NCBI GenBank assembly: GCA_030688605.1
Contig: JAUYJB010000090.1
Span: 1 to 60,811, forward strand
Direction: 5' to 3'
From: Hyphomicrobiales bacterium
GTDB taxonomy: Bacteria; Pseudomonadota; Alphaproteobacteria; Rhizobiales; NORP267
Length of the DNA stretch: 60,811 nt
Shown here: positions 9,460 to 18,660 of the stretch, in pieces
Layout: each line of letters starts with the position of its first letter
Position numbering within the stretch: position 1 is the stretch's first letter
Notes under the pieces: model-generated
Database searches by the model: none
What the model was told of the DNA's origin: nothing
The model's input: only the letters and a program-made list of their open reading frames with translations
Program-made: the position numbers and the translations under genes

Positions 9460-9567
9460 GCGAAAAGGGGTGTTGCCGGGCCGACCGGCGCGGGGGCAAA
9501 CTGCCACACGGGCGGGGCCCGCGCAAGCGCGCCTCGCGCCGCGGCGATGAAGCAAGATGGGGCGCAG

Positions 9568-9717
9568 ATGGCAAACGCCAAGAAGCCGGCAAGGAAGGAT
9601 GATCGCCGCGATCGGCTGGCGAAGGCCTTGAGAGCCAATCTTGCCAGGCGCAAGGCGCAGGAGCGGGCGCGCGGCGCACGCCAGGAAGCGGCGAAGGAGA
9701 AGGTGCCGAAGCGCTGA
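9568..9717 (+). CDS. Small, very basic hypothetical protein upstream of murA
   Basis: A protein of 49 residues made almost only of Lys, Arg, Ala and Glu, predicted to be a single charged helix (KALRANLARRKAQERARG in the centre). I recall similar tiny basic ORFs directly before murA in Hyphomicrobiales, which supports it being real. Function is unknown; RNA or ribosome binding would fit the composition. An alternative ATG seven codons upstream (9547) is possible, and neither has a strong ribosome site. Confidence 0.6.
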   Translation: MANAKKPARKDDRRDRLAKALRANLARRKAQERARGARQEAAKEKVPKR

Positions 9718-9814
9718 ATTCGGCGAGGCGAGAGGGCGAGGCGCGGCGGCGCCCTTGCCGCGCGGTGCGGGCTCGGCTAAACCCACCGGGCGACGGGCGT
9801 AAGACGGAGACGGC

Positions 9815-11104
9815 ATGGACAGGATCAGGATCGGCGGCGGGCGGCGCCTCGAAGGCACGATCGCCATCTCCGGGGCCAAGAACGCGGCCCTGCCGCTGAT
9901 GATCGCGAGCCTGCTGACGCCGGAGCCGCTGACGCTCGAAAACATGCCCGAGCTCGCCGACGTCAACATGCTGGCGCGCATTCTCGGCAATCACGGCGTC
10001 GATCTTGCCGTCGACGGCAAGCGGGCCGGCGATGCCGGCAATCGCGGCCGCATTTACAGGCTCACCGCCGCCGACATCGTCGACACCACGGCACCTTACG
10101 AGATGGTCTCGCGGATGCGGGCAAGCTTCTGGGTGCTGGGGCCGCTTCTCGCCCGCTGCGGCGAGGCGCGGGTGTCGATGCCCGGCGGCTGCGCCATCGG
10201 CACCAGGCCGGTCGATCTGCACCTGATGGGGCTCAAGGCGCTCGGCGCCGACATCTCGGTCGATGGCGGCTATGTGGTGGCCCGCGCGCCGAAGGGCCTG
10301 ACCGGCGCTCCCATCCGCTTTCCCAAGGTGACCGTCGGCGGCACCCACAATGTCATGATGGCGGCGACGCTCGCGCGGGGCGAGACGGTGATCGAAAACG
10401 CGGCGCGCGAGCCTGAGGTGGGCGATGTCGCCCAGTGCCTCAACAAGATGGGAGCGAGAATCTCCGGCATCGGCACGTCTGCCCTGCGGATCGAGGGCGT
10501 TGCCGCGCTCGGCGGCGCGCGTCACGCGGTGCTGCCCGACCGCATCGAGACCGGCACCTACGCCATGGCGGTCGCGGCGACCGGCGGCGACGTGGTGCTC
10601 GAAGGCGCGCGGGGCGACCTCATAGAAGCGCCGCTCAAGGTGCTGGGCGAGGCCGGCGCCGAGGTGACGAAGACCAATGCCGGCATCCGCGTTCAGCGCA
10701 ACGGCGCGGGCCTCGGGCCGGTCACGGTGGCGACGGCGCCGTTTCCGGGCTTTCCCACCGACCTGCAGGCCCAGCTCATGGCCTTGGTCGCCACCGCCGA
10801 CGGCGTCTCGCAGATCCGCGAAACGATCTTCGAGAACCGGTTCATGCACGTGCAGGAGCTGGTCCGGCTCGGCGCCGACATCCAACTCGACGGCGAAATG
10901 GCGACCATCAGGGGCGTTCCCCGCCTCAAGGGCGCTCAGGTCATGGCCACGGATCTGCGCGCCTCTGTGTCGCTGGTCATCGCCGGGCTGGCGGCCGAGG
11001 GCGAGACCATCATCAACCGCGTCTACCATCTCGACCGCGGCTTCGAGCGCATCGAGGAAAAGCTCGGCCGCGCCGGCGCCGATATCGAGCGGCTGACCGG
11101 CTGA
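9815..11104 (+). CDS. murA: UDP-N-acetylglucosamine 1-carboxyvinyltransferase MurA
   Basis: First committed enzyme of peptidoglycan synthesis; transfers enolpyruvate from PEP to UDP-GlcNAc in the cytoplasm. 429 residues, the usual length. The substrate-binding K22-N23 pair is in SGAKNAALP, and the loop with the catalytic, fosfomycin-reactive cysteine reads [15 protein letters not shown] (Cys126). The later GFPTDLQAQ motif, carrying the catalytic Asp, is also present. A GGAG ribosome site precedes the ATG. It opens the housekeeping run that continues with DUF2948 and hisD, the standard order in this order of bacteria. Confidence 0.98.
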   Translation: MDRIRIGGGRRLEGTIAISGAKNAALPLMIASLLTPEPLTLENMPELADVNMLARILGNHGVDLAVDGKRAGDAGNRGRIYRLTAADIVDTTAPYEMVSRMRASFWVLGPLLARCGEARVSMPGGCAIGTRPVDLHLMGLKALGADISVDGGYVVARAPKGLTGAPIRFPKVTVGGTHNVMMAATLARGETVIENAAREPEVGDVAQCLNKMGARISGIGTSALRIEGVAALGGARHAVLPDRIETGTYAMAVAATGGDVVLEGARGDLIEAPLKVLGEAGAEVTKTNAGIRVQRNGAGLGPVTVATAPFPGFPTDLQAQLMALVATADGVSQIRETIFENRFMHVQELVRLGADIQLDGEMATIRGVPRLKGAQVMATDLRASVSLVIAGLAAEGETIINRVYHLDRGFERIEEKLGRAGADIERLTG

Positions 11105-11171
11105 GCGAAAGCATGGATTACGGGACAGGCGGTCATTGCCTGACGCGCCCGACGGGGCTATCTAACAAGCC

Positions 11172-11666
11172 ATGGAACATCTCAAGCTGATCGCGCTCGA
11201 CGCGGAGGATCTGGAGGTCATTTCGGCCCATCTCCAGGACGCCGTGATGCGCGTCGGCGACATGACCTATCTACCCCGCCAGCAGCGCTTCGCGCTAATC
11301 CTCAACCGCTTCAACTGGGAGCAGGCGCTGGAGCAGAGGCCGCGCCGCCGCCAGCTCAACTTCGAGCGCCGCCGCACCGGCCTGCATTTCGATCGCGTGC
11401 GCAAGGTCAAGACCCGGAACCTGGATCCCAAGGCGCGCGACGCGGTTCTGGAACTGCTGGCGATCCGTTTCGTGGAGAACGAACCGCCAGCCGGGCATAT
11501 CGAGCTGGTCTTCGCCGGCGGCGGCACGGTCCGCCTCGACGTCGAATGCATCGAGGCGGCGCTGCGCGACCTCGGCGCATGCTGGGCAACGGACACGCGG
11601 CCGGCGCACGCGCTCGACGAGGGCAAGCCGGCCGCCGGAGCCGGACGCAAATCGCAGGGACGATAA
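11172..11666 (+). CDS. DUF2948 family protein
   Basis: Cytoplasmic protein of 164 residues starting MEHLKLIALDAEDLEVISAH, followed by QDAVMRVGDMTYLPRQQRFA and a conserved FNWE segment, which identify DUF2948. No function is established. It is nearly always located between murA and hisD in related genomes. Its TAA stop overlaps the hisD start by one base (TAATG), so translation of the two genes is probably coupled. The last 25 residues are low-complexity and basic. Confidence 0.93.
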   Translation: MEHLKLIALDAEDLEVISAHLQDAVMRVGDMTYLPRQQRFALILNRFNWEQALEQRPRRRQLNFERRRTGLHFDRVRKVKTRNLDPKARDAVLELLAIRFVENEPPAGHIELVFAGGGTVRLDVECIEAALRDLGACWATDTRPAHALDEGKPAAGAGRKSQGR

Positions 11667-12970
11667 TGGCCGTTCGATTGCAAGCCGGCAGCGCGGACTT
11701 CGAGGCCGCCTTTGCCGCCCTGTTGGCGCGCAAGCGCGAGACGGCCGCCGACATCGACGCGGAGGTCGCGGCGATCATCGCCGCGGTGCGCGCCAACGGC
11801 GATGCGGCGCTCATCACCTATACCCGCAAGTTCGACCGGCTCGATCTGGAGCCGGGCAACTTCCGCATCCGCCGGGAGGAGGTCGAGGCGGCGCTTTCCG
11901 CGGTCGATCCGGAGGCGCTGACGGCGCTGACCATTGCGTGCCGGCGGATCGAAGCCTATCACCGGCGCCAGCTACCGGCCGACGAGCGCTTCGTCGACGC
12001 GGACGGGGTCGAGCTCGGCCACAAATGGACCGCGGTCGAATCCGTCGGCCTCTACGTGCCCGGCGGCACGGCGGCCTATCCGAGCTCGGTGCTGATGAAT
12101 GCGATTCCCGCCCGCGTCGCCGGCGTCCCGCGCATCGCCATGGTGGTGCCGGCGCCGGAAGGCGCGCTCAACCCGCTGGTTCTCGCGGCGGCCGCTCATC
12201 TGTGCGGCATCGAGGAGATCTACCGGATCGGCGGCGCCCACGCGGTCGCAGCGCTTGCCTACGGCACGCAGACGATCCCTCAGGTCGCCAAGATCGTCGG
12301 CCCCGGCAATGTCTACGTGGCGGCGGCGAAGCGGCAGGTGTTCGGACAGGTCGGCATCGACATGATCGCCGGACCCTCCGAGGTTCTGATCGTCGCCGAC
12401 GGCAGCAACGACCCGGACTGGATCGCCATCGACCTGTTGGCGCAGGCCGAGCACGACGAGGCCGCCCAGTCGATCCTGATCACCGATTCGGTGGCGCTGG
12501 CCGACGCCGTCTTGGTTGCGGTCGAGCGCCAGCTCAAGACCCTGCCGCGGGCCGAGGTCGCGGCGGCGAGCTGGCGCGACCAGGGAGCGGTCATCGAGGT
12601 CGGAAGTCTCGACGAGGCGGTGGCGCTCATCGACCGGGTGGCGCCGGAGCATCTGGAGATCGCCACCGACGACCCGGAGCAGCTGGCGGGCCGGGTGCGC
12701 AACGCCGGCGCCATGTTTCTCGGCCGTTACACGCCGGAGGCGGTCGGCGATTACGTCGCCGGCCCCAACCACGTGCTGCCGACGGCGCGCAGCGCGCGCT
12801 TTGCTTCCGGCCTCAATGTTCTCGACTTCATGAAGCGCACTTCGATCCTGAAATGCGACGCCGACTCCCTGGCCGCGATCGGGCCGGCGGCGGTCACGCT
12901 CGGGCGCGCCGAAGGGCTGGAGGCGCACGCGCGCTCCGTGGCCGCACGGCTCAACATCCCTCGGAACTAG
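11666..12970 (+). CDS. hisD: Histidinol dehydrogenase HisD
   Basis: Catalyses the last two steps of histidine synthesis, oxidising L-histidinol to histidine with NAD and a zinc ion. 434 residues, normal length. The hallmark stretch VGPGNVYVAAAKRQVFG followed by DMIAGPSE is intact, as are AQAEHDEAAQS (zinc-site Gln and His) and the C-terminal GPNHVLPT segment with a downstream SGLNVLDFMKR. The start is fixed by its one-base overlap with the DUF2948 stop. UPF0262 follows after 3 bases. Confidence 0.98.
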   Translation: MAVRLQAGSADFEAAFAALLARKRETAADIDAEVAAIIAAVRANGDAALITYTRKFDRLDLEPGNFRIRREEVEAALSAVDPEALTALTIACRRIEAYHRRQLPADERFVDADGVELGHKWTAVESVGLYVPGGTAAYPSSVLMNAIPARVAGVPRIAMVVPAPEGALNPLVLAAAAHLCGIEEIYRIGGAHAVAALAYGTQTIPQVAKIVGPGNVYVAAAKRQVFGQVGIDMIAGPSEVLIVADGSNDPDWIAIDLLAQAEHDEAAQSILITDSVALADAVLVAVERQLKTLPRAEVAAASWRDQGAVIEVGSLDEAVALIDRVAPEHLEIATDDPEQLAGRVRNAGAMFLGRYTPEAVGDYVAGPNHVLPTARSARFASGLNVLDFMKRTSILKCDADSLAAIGPAAVTLGRAEGLEAHARSVAARLNIPRN

Positions 12971-12973
12971 CGC

Positions 12974-13474
12974 ATGGGGGAGGCGCCGAAGCAGGGTGGC
13001 GCCGGCGGCGACGCGCGCCGCCTGGTGCGCGTTGCGCTCGACGAGGCCACCATCGGTCGCGCCGTAGCCGAGATCGAGCATGAGCGCGAGGTGGCGATCT
13101 ACGACCTCCTGGAATGCAATGAGTTCGCGCTGGTCGGCGGGGGCAAGGGGCCCTATGAGCTGACACTGTCGATTATCGACAGGCGCCTCGTCTTCCAGGT
13201 CGCCGCCCGCAGGGGCAAGGAGATGTCCTTCATCCTGTCGCTGGCGCCGTTCCGGCGCATCGTCAAGGACTATTTCCTGGTCTGCGAGAGCTACTACAGG
13301 GCAATCAAGACGGCGCCGCCGAGCCATATCGAAGCCATCGACATGGGCCGCCGCGGGCTCCACGACGAGGGAACGCAGATCCTGATCGATCGCCTCAAGG
13401 GCAAGATCGAGGTCGATTACGAGACGGCGCGGCGCCTGTTCACGCTGATCTGCGTCTTGCATTGGAAAGGCTGA
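12974..13474 (+). CDS. UPF0262 family protein
   Basis: Cytoplasmic protein of 166 residues. After a variable N-terminus it has the family features [20 protein letters not shown] and [12 protein letters not shown], then [14 protein letters not shown] and a [14 protein letters not shown] segment. Function unknown. It sits between hisD and a phosphatase gene with gaps of only 3 bases on each side, an arrangement conserved in Hyphomicrobiales. Confidence 0.94.
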   Translation: MGEAPKQGGAGGDARRLVRVALDEATIGRAVAEIEHEREVAIYDLLECNEFALVGGGKGPYELTLSIIDRRLVFQVAARRGKEMSFILSLAPFRRIVKDYFLVCESYYRAIKTAPPSHIEAIDMGRRGLHDEGTQILIDRLKGKIEVDYETARRLFTLICVLHWKG

Positions 13475-13477
13475 CGG

Positions 13478-13927
13478 GTGGCGGCCGCCGAGTTGCCCGA
13501 CGCGGTGCTGTTCGCGTGCAGGCTGAACGCCGTGCGCTCGCCGATGGCCGCTGCTCTGATGCGCCATTTCTTTCCGGGCGGGGTCTATGTCGAATCCGCA
13601 GGCGTGCATTCCGGCGAGATCGACCCGTTTGCGGTCGCGGTGATGGAGGAGATCGGCATCGACATGTCGAGGCATGCGCCGCACGCGATCGGCGAACTGC
13701 ATGACACGCTGTTCGACCTGATCGTGACGCTGGCGCCGGAGGCGCACCACCAGGCGCTGGAGCTGACCCGCACCATGGCGGTGGAAGTCGAATATTGGCC
13801 GACCATCGACCCGAGCCACGTCTCCGGCAACCGCGAGCAGCGGCTTGCCGCCTATCGCGCGGTCCGCGACCAGCTGACTGAGCGCATCAAGGCGCGTTTC
13901 GACTGGCGGCCAGGGCCGAGCGTGTGA
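13478..13927 (+). CDS. Low-molecular-weight phosphotyrosine phosphatase family protein
   Basis: Protein of 149 residues. The P-loop reads [16 protein letters not shown], matching C-x5-R-S of low-molecular-weight phosphatases, with the asparagine that is usual in this family. The WPTIDPSH segment near residue 110 supplies the candidate general acid Asp before Pro. The first loop position is Arg (CRLN) and not the common CxGN, so substrate preference may differ from classical enzymes, and arsenate reductase-like chemistry cannot be excluded. The start is GTG, three bases after the UPF0262 stop. Confidence 0.9.
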   Translation: MAAAELPDAVLFACRLNAVRSPMAAALMRHFFPGGVYVESAGVHSGEIDPFAVAVMEEIGIDMSRHAPHAIGELHDTLFDLIVTLAPEAHHQALELTRTMAVEVEYWPTIDPSHVSGNREQRLAAYRAVRDQLTERIKARFDWRPGPSV

Positions 13928-14042
13928 CGGGTGGCGGAAGTCGCCGAGGCGGTACCTGCGCTGTTCACAAGCCGCCTCGAATTGTATAGCTTTGCGGCGC
14001 CTTCGCGCGGCGGCGTCGAAGAGGAGCGACGAAAGGACATTC

Positions 14043-14261
14043 ATGGCCAAGGAAGAGTTGCTCGAATTTCCGGGAACGGTCACCGAGTTACTCCCGAATG
14101 CGACCTTCAGGGTCAAACTCGAGAACGACCACGAGATCATCGCCCATACGGCCGGGCGCATGCGCAAAAACCGGATCCGCGTGCTGGCGGGCGACAAGGT
14201 ACTGGTCGAGATGACACCCTACGATCTGACCAAGGGGCGGATCACCTATCGATTCAAGTAG
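14043..14261 (+). CDS. infA: Translation initiation factor IF-1
   Basis: 72 residues, the normal size, with the single OB-fold signature: [20 protein letters not shown], the [20 protein letters not shown] loop and the final [16 protein letters not shown]-1 binds the ribosomal A site during initiation. The ATG is preceded by AAGGA at proper spacing; an upstream in-frame ATG at 13992 is ignored because the family begins with MAKEE. Its stop codon forms the first bases of an inverted repeat. Confidence 0.98.
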   Translation: MAKEELLEFPGTVTELLPNATFRVKLENDHEIIAHTAGRMRKNRIRVLAGDKVLVEMTPYDLTKGRITYRFK

Positions 14262-14276
14262 AGCGGAACCGCTCTA
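14259..14276. repeat. Inverted repeat overlapping the infA stop; member of a recurring intergenic motif
   Basis: TAGAGCGG and CCGCTCTA form a perfect 8-bp inverted repeat with a 2-base centre, followed at once by another AGAGC. The half-motif AACCGCTCTAG recurs between genes at 15240-15250 and 40449-40459, with weaker forms (GGAGCGGTTTCC, TTTAGAGCGG) at 20451-20462 and 46245-46254. It behaves like a dispersed intergenic repeat and is not specific to infA. Confidence 0.5.
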
Positions 14277-14298
14277 GAGCGATCGGGCACACTGCCAG

Positions 14299-14922
14299 AT
14301 GACAAACGCGCGGCCGAGACTCGTCCTTGCCAGCGGCTCGCCCCGGCGTCTGGCACTGCTCGAACAGGCCGGCGTCGTGCCGGATTTTCTGCGGCCGACG
14401 GCGATCGACGAGACGCCGGGCAAGGGCGAGATGCCGCGGACGCTGGCAGGCCGGCTGGCGCGCACCAAGGCTGAAGTCGCCTACCGCAATGCCCAGCGCG
14501 ACGTCGAGCTGAAGGGGGCGCTGATTCTCGCCGCCGACACGGTGGTGGCGATCGGCCGCCGGGTGCTCGCCAAGCCGAACATGAAGGAGGAGGCGGCGAC
14601 CTGCCTGCGGATGTTGTCGGGGCGCGCGCACCGGGTCTATTCGGCGATCTGCCTGGTCACCGCGAGCGGCGCCTTCCGCTCCCGCCTGGTGCAGACGCGG
14701 GTGCGCTTCAAGCGGCTGACCAGCGCGGAAATCGACGCCTATCTGGAATCCAGCCAGTGGCACGGCAAGGCCGGCGGCTACGCCATCCAGGGCCTGGCGG
14801 GGGGCTTCGTCGTCAAGCTCGTGGGCTCCTATAGCGGGGTTGTCGGCCTGCCGCTCTACGAGACCTTGCGTCTGCTCGAGAGCGAGCACTATCCGATCAT
14901 CGACAATTGGCTGCAGACCTGA
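14299..14922 (+). CDS. maf: Maf/Ham1-fold nucleotide pyrophosphatase
   Basis: 207 residues. The N-terminal [18 protein letters not shown] motif is the Maf signature, [18 protein letters not shown] holds the catalytic Asp, and the [13 protein letters not shown] loop is typical. Maf enzymes hydrolyse non-canonical or specific nucleoside triphosphates to the monophosphate and are linked to housekeeping of nucleotide pools. The position between infA and yacG is conserved. Here the first segment reads ASGSPRR, as in the dTTP/UTP pyrophosphatase branch; the exact substrate is not settled by sequence. Confidence 0.95.
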   Translation: MTNARPRLVLASGSPRRLALLEQAGVVPDFLRPTAIDETPGKGEMPRTLAGRLARTKAEVAYRNAQRDVELKGALILAADTVVAIGRRVLAKPNMKEEAATCLRMLSGRAHRVYSAICLVTASGAFRSRLVQTRVRFKRLTSAEIDAYLESSQWHGKAGGYAIQGLAGGFVVKLVGSYSGVVGLPLYETLRLLESEHYPIIDNWLQT

Positions 14923-14932
14923 CCGATACCCG

Positions 14933-15148
14933 ATGTCCGCGCGTATCAAACGCCCCAAGCCAAGCTGCCCGATCTGCGGCAAGGCGCAGGATGCGCGCTA
15001 CCGGCCATTCTGCTCGAAGCGTTGCGCCAACATCGACCTCAACCGCTGGCTGACCGGCGGCTATGCGATCCCCGCGGCCGAGGAGGAGCCGGGCGAGGAG
15101 GAAAAAAGGGAGGAGGGCGCCGCAAACGGCGATGAGGCGGGCGGATAG
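14933..15148 (+). CDS. yacG: DNA gyrase inhibitor / zinc-binding protein YacG
   Basis: 71 residues with the four-cysteine zinc site C-P-I-C ... F-C-S-K-R-C (CPICGKAQDARYRPFCSKRC) and the following DLNRWLTGGYAIP, as in YacG. In E. coli YacG binds GyrB and inhibits gyrase. The last 20 residues are strongly acidic and low complexity. The start is 10 bases after maf, and the two are probably co-transcribed. Confidence 0.95.
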   Translation: MSARIKRPKPSCPICGKAQDARYRPFCSKRCANIDLNRWLTGGYAIPAAEEEPGEEEKREEGAANGDEAGG

Positions 15149-15348
15149 GCGCGCGGAAAGCGGCCGACGCAAGAGCCGATCCGGTCGGTTGATCCGCGAC
15201 GCCGGCAGGCCGCCGGTCAAATGCTTCCATATGAGGGGCAACCGCTCTAGACAGGAATTTTGGGATTTCCTATAAGGCGTGGCCCCTGGCCGGCCGCGGA
15301 CGCGACGAGCGGCGCACCGGGCGTGGCCCGCACGGGACAAACCCACGG

Positions 15349-15424
<76 letters not shown>

Positions 15425-15462
15425 TTCCTTCCAAATAATACATATATTTCAATATCTTAGAA

Positions 15463-16074
15463 GTGAACACGCTGCAATTTCCAGGGCTTGGGAACGACCG
15501 CGCGGCGAACTCTTGGCGAGATTGGGCGCAAACGGCCACGAGATCGTTGCCCATTAGGGCGACAAGCCGGGCGGCAAGGCGAAGAGGCGGCGGGCGGACG
15601 CGTTTCTCGAATGACACGCGGGCGCGTTTCGCGTCGAACTATCTGGCGGGCAACAAGCTGGCAGCCCTGAAGGACCTGCTCAAGATCTATTAGGAAGCAA
15701 GCCCGTTCCTGGTCACGCTCGGCAACGAGGAGCTGAAAATGGCCGCGGAGCTCGCCGGCGAGGCCCTGGCGAAACGGCCGGGCAGGGCCAAGGACTGGCA
15801 CTTTTTGCGGGCGACGGCCTACGAGCGCCTCGATGACTATGCCTCGGCGCTTACCGATCGCGATGCATCTGCTCAACGGCTCAACCGCAAGAAGTTCCCG
15901 CGGCTCAACCATCAGCTTGCTCGTGGCATCGCCGAGTCGGGGCCCACCGGCGGCATACCCGAAGAGATCTGGAAACCGTTCATCGAAAAGGCGGCGACCC
16001 CCAACTCCGCGGACAAGATCAAGACCTGGGAAGACCTGCTGGGCCAGGTGAAGATCTTTCGCGCCAAGGCCTGA
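15463..16074 (+). pseudogene. Single reading frame interrupted by a stop, directly behind tRNA-Phe
   Basis: From a GTG only 38 bases after the tRNA, one frame runs for about 204 codons but is cut by a TAG at 15691-15693. The reading is protein-like on both sides: ASNYLAGNKLAALKDLLKIY before the stop, and after it EASPFLVTLGNEELK followed by AAELAGEALAKRPGRAKDWH and a helical, TPR-like stretch. A distal ORF (ATG at 15739, GAGGAG ribosome site six bases before it, 111 residues) could still be translated. No family recognised. The location suggests a remnant of something inserted at the tRNA, but I see no integrase and no second copy of the tRNA end. The 285 bases after it hold nothing I can name beyond the next gene's leader. 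Confidence 0.4.
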
Positions 16075-16361
16075 CGGACTGGCCTCCAGGCTGCGCAGAC
16101 GACTCGGCGAAGGACTGCTGTTCTTTATTCGGATATCCCAAAAACATAGAATATTGCAGTTCTCATCCAATGGCGCCGTGTCGTCGTCGGGGCGTCATCC
16201 ACTCAGCGACCGCCCGTTACATCCCTTTGAGGTCAGGGAATCCCTGCTAGTTTAGGCAAGCGGAGCCGGACCTCGGCCGCGCAAGCCGGCGTCATCGGCG
16301 CGGTTGGCGAGCGGTTCGGCCACCGAAGCTTTTCGTCCGCAGCCGTGGAGGCAGCTCGACC

Positions 16362-17099
16362 ATGGATCGTTCGCCCGCGCTCAGCATCGAAAATGTCTCC
16401 TTCGCCTACGGCAAGGCCAAGGCGCTGGATGACGTCACATTCGATGTCGCGCCGGGTAAGGTCACCATCCTGCTCGGTCCAAACGGAGCGGGGAAATCAA
16501 CCCTGTTCGGGTTGATTTGCCGGCTGTTTGCGATTCCCGCCGGCCGCATCGCAATCCTGGGCCGGGATCTGGGGGCGAACGGCGCTGCGGCGCTTTCCCC
16601 GCTCGGCATCGTGTTTCAGCAGCAGACCCTCGACCTCGATCTGACGGCGCGCCAGAATCTGCGCTATTTCGCGGCCCTGAGAGGAATTGCCTCCGGTGAG
16701 GCCGACGCCCGGATCCTCAAGGAGTTGACGCGGCTGGACATGGCCGAACGGCTTGCGGAGAAGGTGAGGGCGCTGAATTCGGGACATCGCCGCCGCGTCG
16801 AGATCGCCCGCGCGCTGCTGCATGAGCCTTCGATCCTGCTCCTCGACGAGCCGACAGTGGGCCTGGACATTCCGACCCGCAAGGCGCTGATCGCTCACGT
16901 CCAACGGCGGGCGCGCGAAGACGGCGTTGCCGCCCTGTGGGCGACGCATCTCATCGACGAGGTCGGCGACGACGACCCCCTGGTGATCCTCAACAAGGGC
17001 CGGGTCGTCGCCAATGGGCGCGCCGGCGACATCGTCGCGCAGACCGGCGCCCAAGACCTCGACGCGGCCTTTGCCCGCCTGACCAATGGTGCTGCATGA
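16362..17099 (+). CDS. pedB: ABC transporter ATPase of the PQQ-alcohol-dehydrogenase-associated (Ped) system
   Basis: ATPase of 245 residues with Walker A GPNGAGKS (39-46), the Q-loop region GIVFQQQTLDLDLTARQNL, a divergent signature motif LNSGHRRRVEIARALL, Walker B SILLLDEPTVGLD and an H-loop in WATHLIDEV. It fits the ATPase subfamily found with PQQ-dependent alcohol dehydrogenases (PedB in Pseudomonas putida, linked there to lanthanide uptake). It overlaps the permease gene by 4 bases (ATGA). Its partner proteins pedA2 and pedA1 are some 7 kb downstream around the dehydrogenase. A GGAGGC ribosome site supports the start. Confidence 0.88.
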   Translation: MDRSPALSIENVSFAYGKAKALDDVTFDVAPGKVTILLGPNGAGKSTLFGLICRLFAIPAGRIAILGRDLGANGAAALSPLGIVFQQQTLDLDLTARQNLRYFAALRGIASGEADARILKELTRLDMAERLAEKVRALNSGHRRRVEIARALLHEPSILLLDEPTVGLDIPTRKALIAHVQRRAREDGVAALWATHLIDEVGDDDPLVILNKGRVVANGRAGDIVAQTGAQDLDAAFARLTNGAA

Positions 17100-17905
17100 C
17101 GCTGCGGCACGCTCTTCGCGCCCTCGGGGGCATTATCGTCCGCGAGCTTCTGCGCTTCGTTCAGCAGCGCGGCCGCTTCTTCGCCGCCCTGGTGCGGCCG
17201 CTGGTGTGGCTGATCGTCTTTGCCGCCGGATTTCGCGCCGCGCTCGGCCTGTCGATCATCGCCCCCTACGAGACCTACGTCACCTATGACGTCTACATCG
17301 TTCCCGGCCTCATCGGGATGATCCAGCTCTTCAACGGCATGCAGTCGTCGCTGTCGATGGTCTACGACCAGGAAATCGGCTCGATGCGGGTTCTTCTGAC
17401 GACGCCGCTGCCGCGCTGGTACCTGCTGTCGGCCAAGCTCCTCGCCAGCGTCATCGTCTCGATCGTCCAGGTCTATGCGTTCCTCGCTTTGGCGATGCTG
17501 TTCGGCACCGAACTTCCGGCCTCCGGCCTTGTCTGGCTGTTGCCGGCGCTGATTCCGGCCGGACTGATGCTGAGCTCGATCGGCCTCCTGATCTCCTCAC
17601 TCATCCGCCAGCTTGAGAATTTCGCCGCGGTGATGAATTTCGTCATCTTTCCGACGTTCTTCCTGTCGAGCGGCCTCTATCCCCTGTGGAAGATGCGCGA
17701 AACGAGCGAGACGCTGGCCACGATCTGCGCGTGGAACCCGTTTACCCATGTGGTGGAGCTAGTGCGCTTTGCGCTTTACGGCGAGCTGAACGCCCCAGCG
17801 CTGGCGGTCGTCGCCGGGTGTCTCATGGGCTTCATGGCGCTCGCGGTGTGGAACTACGATCCGACGCGCTGGTTCCGCGCCAGCCGGACCGCGGGCGGCG
17901 CTTAG
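17096..17905 (+). CDS. pedC: ABC-2 type permease of the PQQ-associated (Ped) system
   Basis: Membrane protein of 269 residues with about six hydrophobic segments, of the ABC-2 type more often used for export than import. Distinctive stretches are RPLVWLIVFAAGFRAALGLS, the cytoplasmic MVYDQEIGSMRVLLTTPLPR loop, SGLYPLWKM and WNPFTHVVELVRFALYG. The last one is the ABC-2 signature. It matches the permease (PedC) that accompanies pedB in PQQ-ethanol dehydrogenase clusters. The gene ends nose to nose with the following minus-strand ATPase gene, overlapping it by 4 bases, so it is the last gene of this two-gene unit. Confidence 0.87.
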   Translation: MTLRHALRALGGIIVRELLRFVQQRGRFFAALVRPLVWLIVFAAGFRAALGLSIIAPYETYVTYDVYIVPGLIGMIQLFNGMQSSLSMVYDQEIGSMRVLLTTPLPRWYLLSAKLLASVIVSIVQVYAFLALAMLFGTELPASGLVWLLPALIPAGLMLSSIGLLISSLIRQLENFAAVMNFVIFPTFFLSSGLYPLWKMRETSETLATICAWNPFTHVVELVRFALYGELNAPALAVVAGCLMGFMALAVWNYDPTRWFRASRTAGGA

Positions 17906-18660
17906 TCCCATTCCTCGGCGGTGCCCGGAAACCGCCGCACGATGTCGGAAAGAAGATCGCCGATCACCTCCGCGCCGCGCTCGGCGCGGGACATGGGCAG
18001 GGCCATTTCGCCGGCCACATGGGCGGGGCCCGGCGTGAGGAAGATCAGCCGGTCGGCGAGTTCCACCGCCTCGCGCACATTGTGGGTGACCATCAGCGCC
18101 GTCGTCGGCCGCGCCTGCCAGACATCGATCAACAGCCGGCGCAGCCTGGCCGCCGTCGCCGCGTCGAGCGAGACGAACGGCTCGTCGAGGAGCAACAGGT
18201 TCGGCTCGACGGCAAAGGCGCGGGCGAGCGCCGCCCGGCGCGCCTGGCCGAGAGACAGTTCGCCGGGATAGCGCTCGCGCATTTCGGCAAGCCCCAGAAT
18301 GGCGAACAGATCGTCGAGCGGCTTGCCGGCGTCCGTCTTGGCGAGCGCAAGCCGCACATTGTGCTCCACCGTGCGCCAAGGCAGCAGCCGCGGCTCCTGG
18401 AACACGGCGGCCATGCGGATATCGGGATAGGGGAACGCGACCGTCCCCTCATAGTCCGCGTCGAGGCCGAGGACGATGCGCAAGGTCGTCGTCTTGCCGC
18501 ACCCGGACGGGCCGATCAGGCAGGTGAAGCTTCCGGCCTCCACCGAGAAGGCAAGATCGCGCAGGGCGACGACGCTGCCGCCGCCCGCCGCCTGGAAGCG
18601 CTTCTCGGCGATCCGAACGTCAAGCCGGCCGGGGGCGCCAACGGGTTGCACGATTTTCAA
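17902..18660 (-). CDS. Nitrate/sulfonate/taurine-type ABC transporter ATPase
   Basis: ATPase of 252 residues: Walker A GPSGCGKT (50-57), Q-loop VFQEPRLLPWRTVEHNV, signature LSLGQARRAALARA (LSLGQ where LSGGQ is usual), Walker B LLLLDEPFVSLD and H-loop MVTHNVREA. The EPRLLPW motif places it with SsuB/TauB/NrtD-type importers. Its start lies inside the permease gene (41-base overlap), so the three genes of this transporter form one tightly packed unit. Being inside a quinoprotein cluster it may import a cofactor-related or organic substrate; sequence does not say which. Confidence 0.92.
   Translation of the reverse strand: MKIVQPVGAPGRLDVRIAEKRFQAAGGGSVVALRDLAFSVEAGSFTCLIGPSGCGKTTTLRIVLGLDADYEGTVAFPYPDIRMAAVFQEPRLLPWRTVEHNVRLALAKTDAGKPLDDLFAILGLAEMRERYPGELSLGQARRAALARAFAVEPNLLLLDEPFVSLDAATAARLRRLLIDVWQARPTTALMVTHNVREAVELADRLIFLTPGPAHVAGEMALPMSRAERGAEVIGDLLSDIVRRFPGTAEEWD

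Noticed and set aside
9200-11029. 609-codon minus-strand frame running over tRNA-Thr and murA
   Set aside because: It reads through a tRNA gene and the antisense of murA, so it cannot be a real protein-coding gene.
11972-14197. 741-codon minus-strand open frame across hisD, UPF0262 and the phosphatase gene
   Set aside because: It is antisense to several well-recognised conserved genes and has no recognisable domain.
15457-16170. Minus-strand open frame of 237 codons behind tRNA-Phe
   Set aside because: The plus-strand frame has better protein character; the minus frame has no ribosome site and resembles a shadow.
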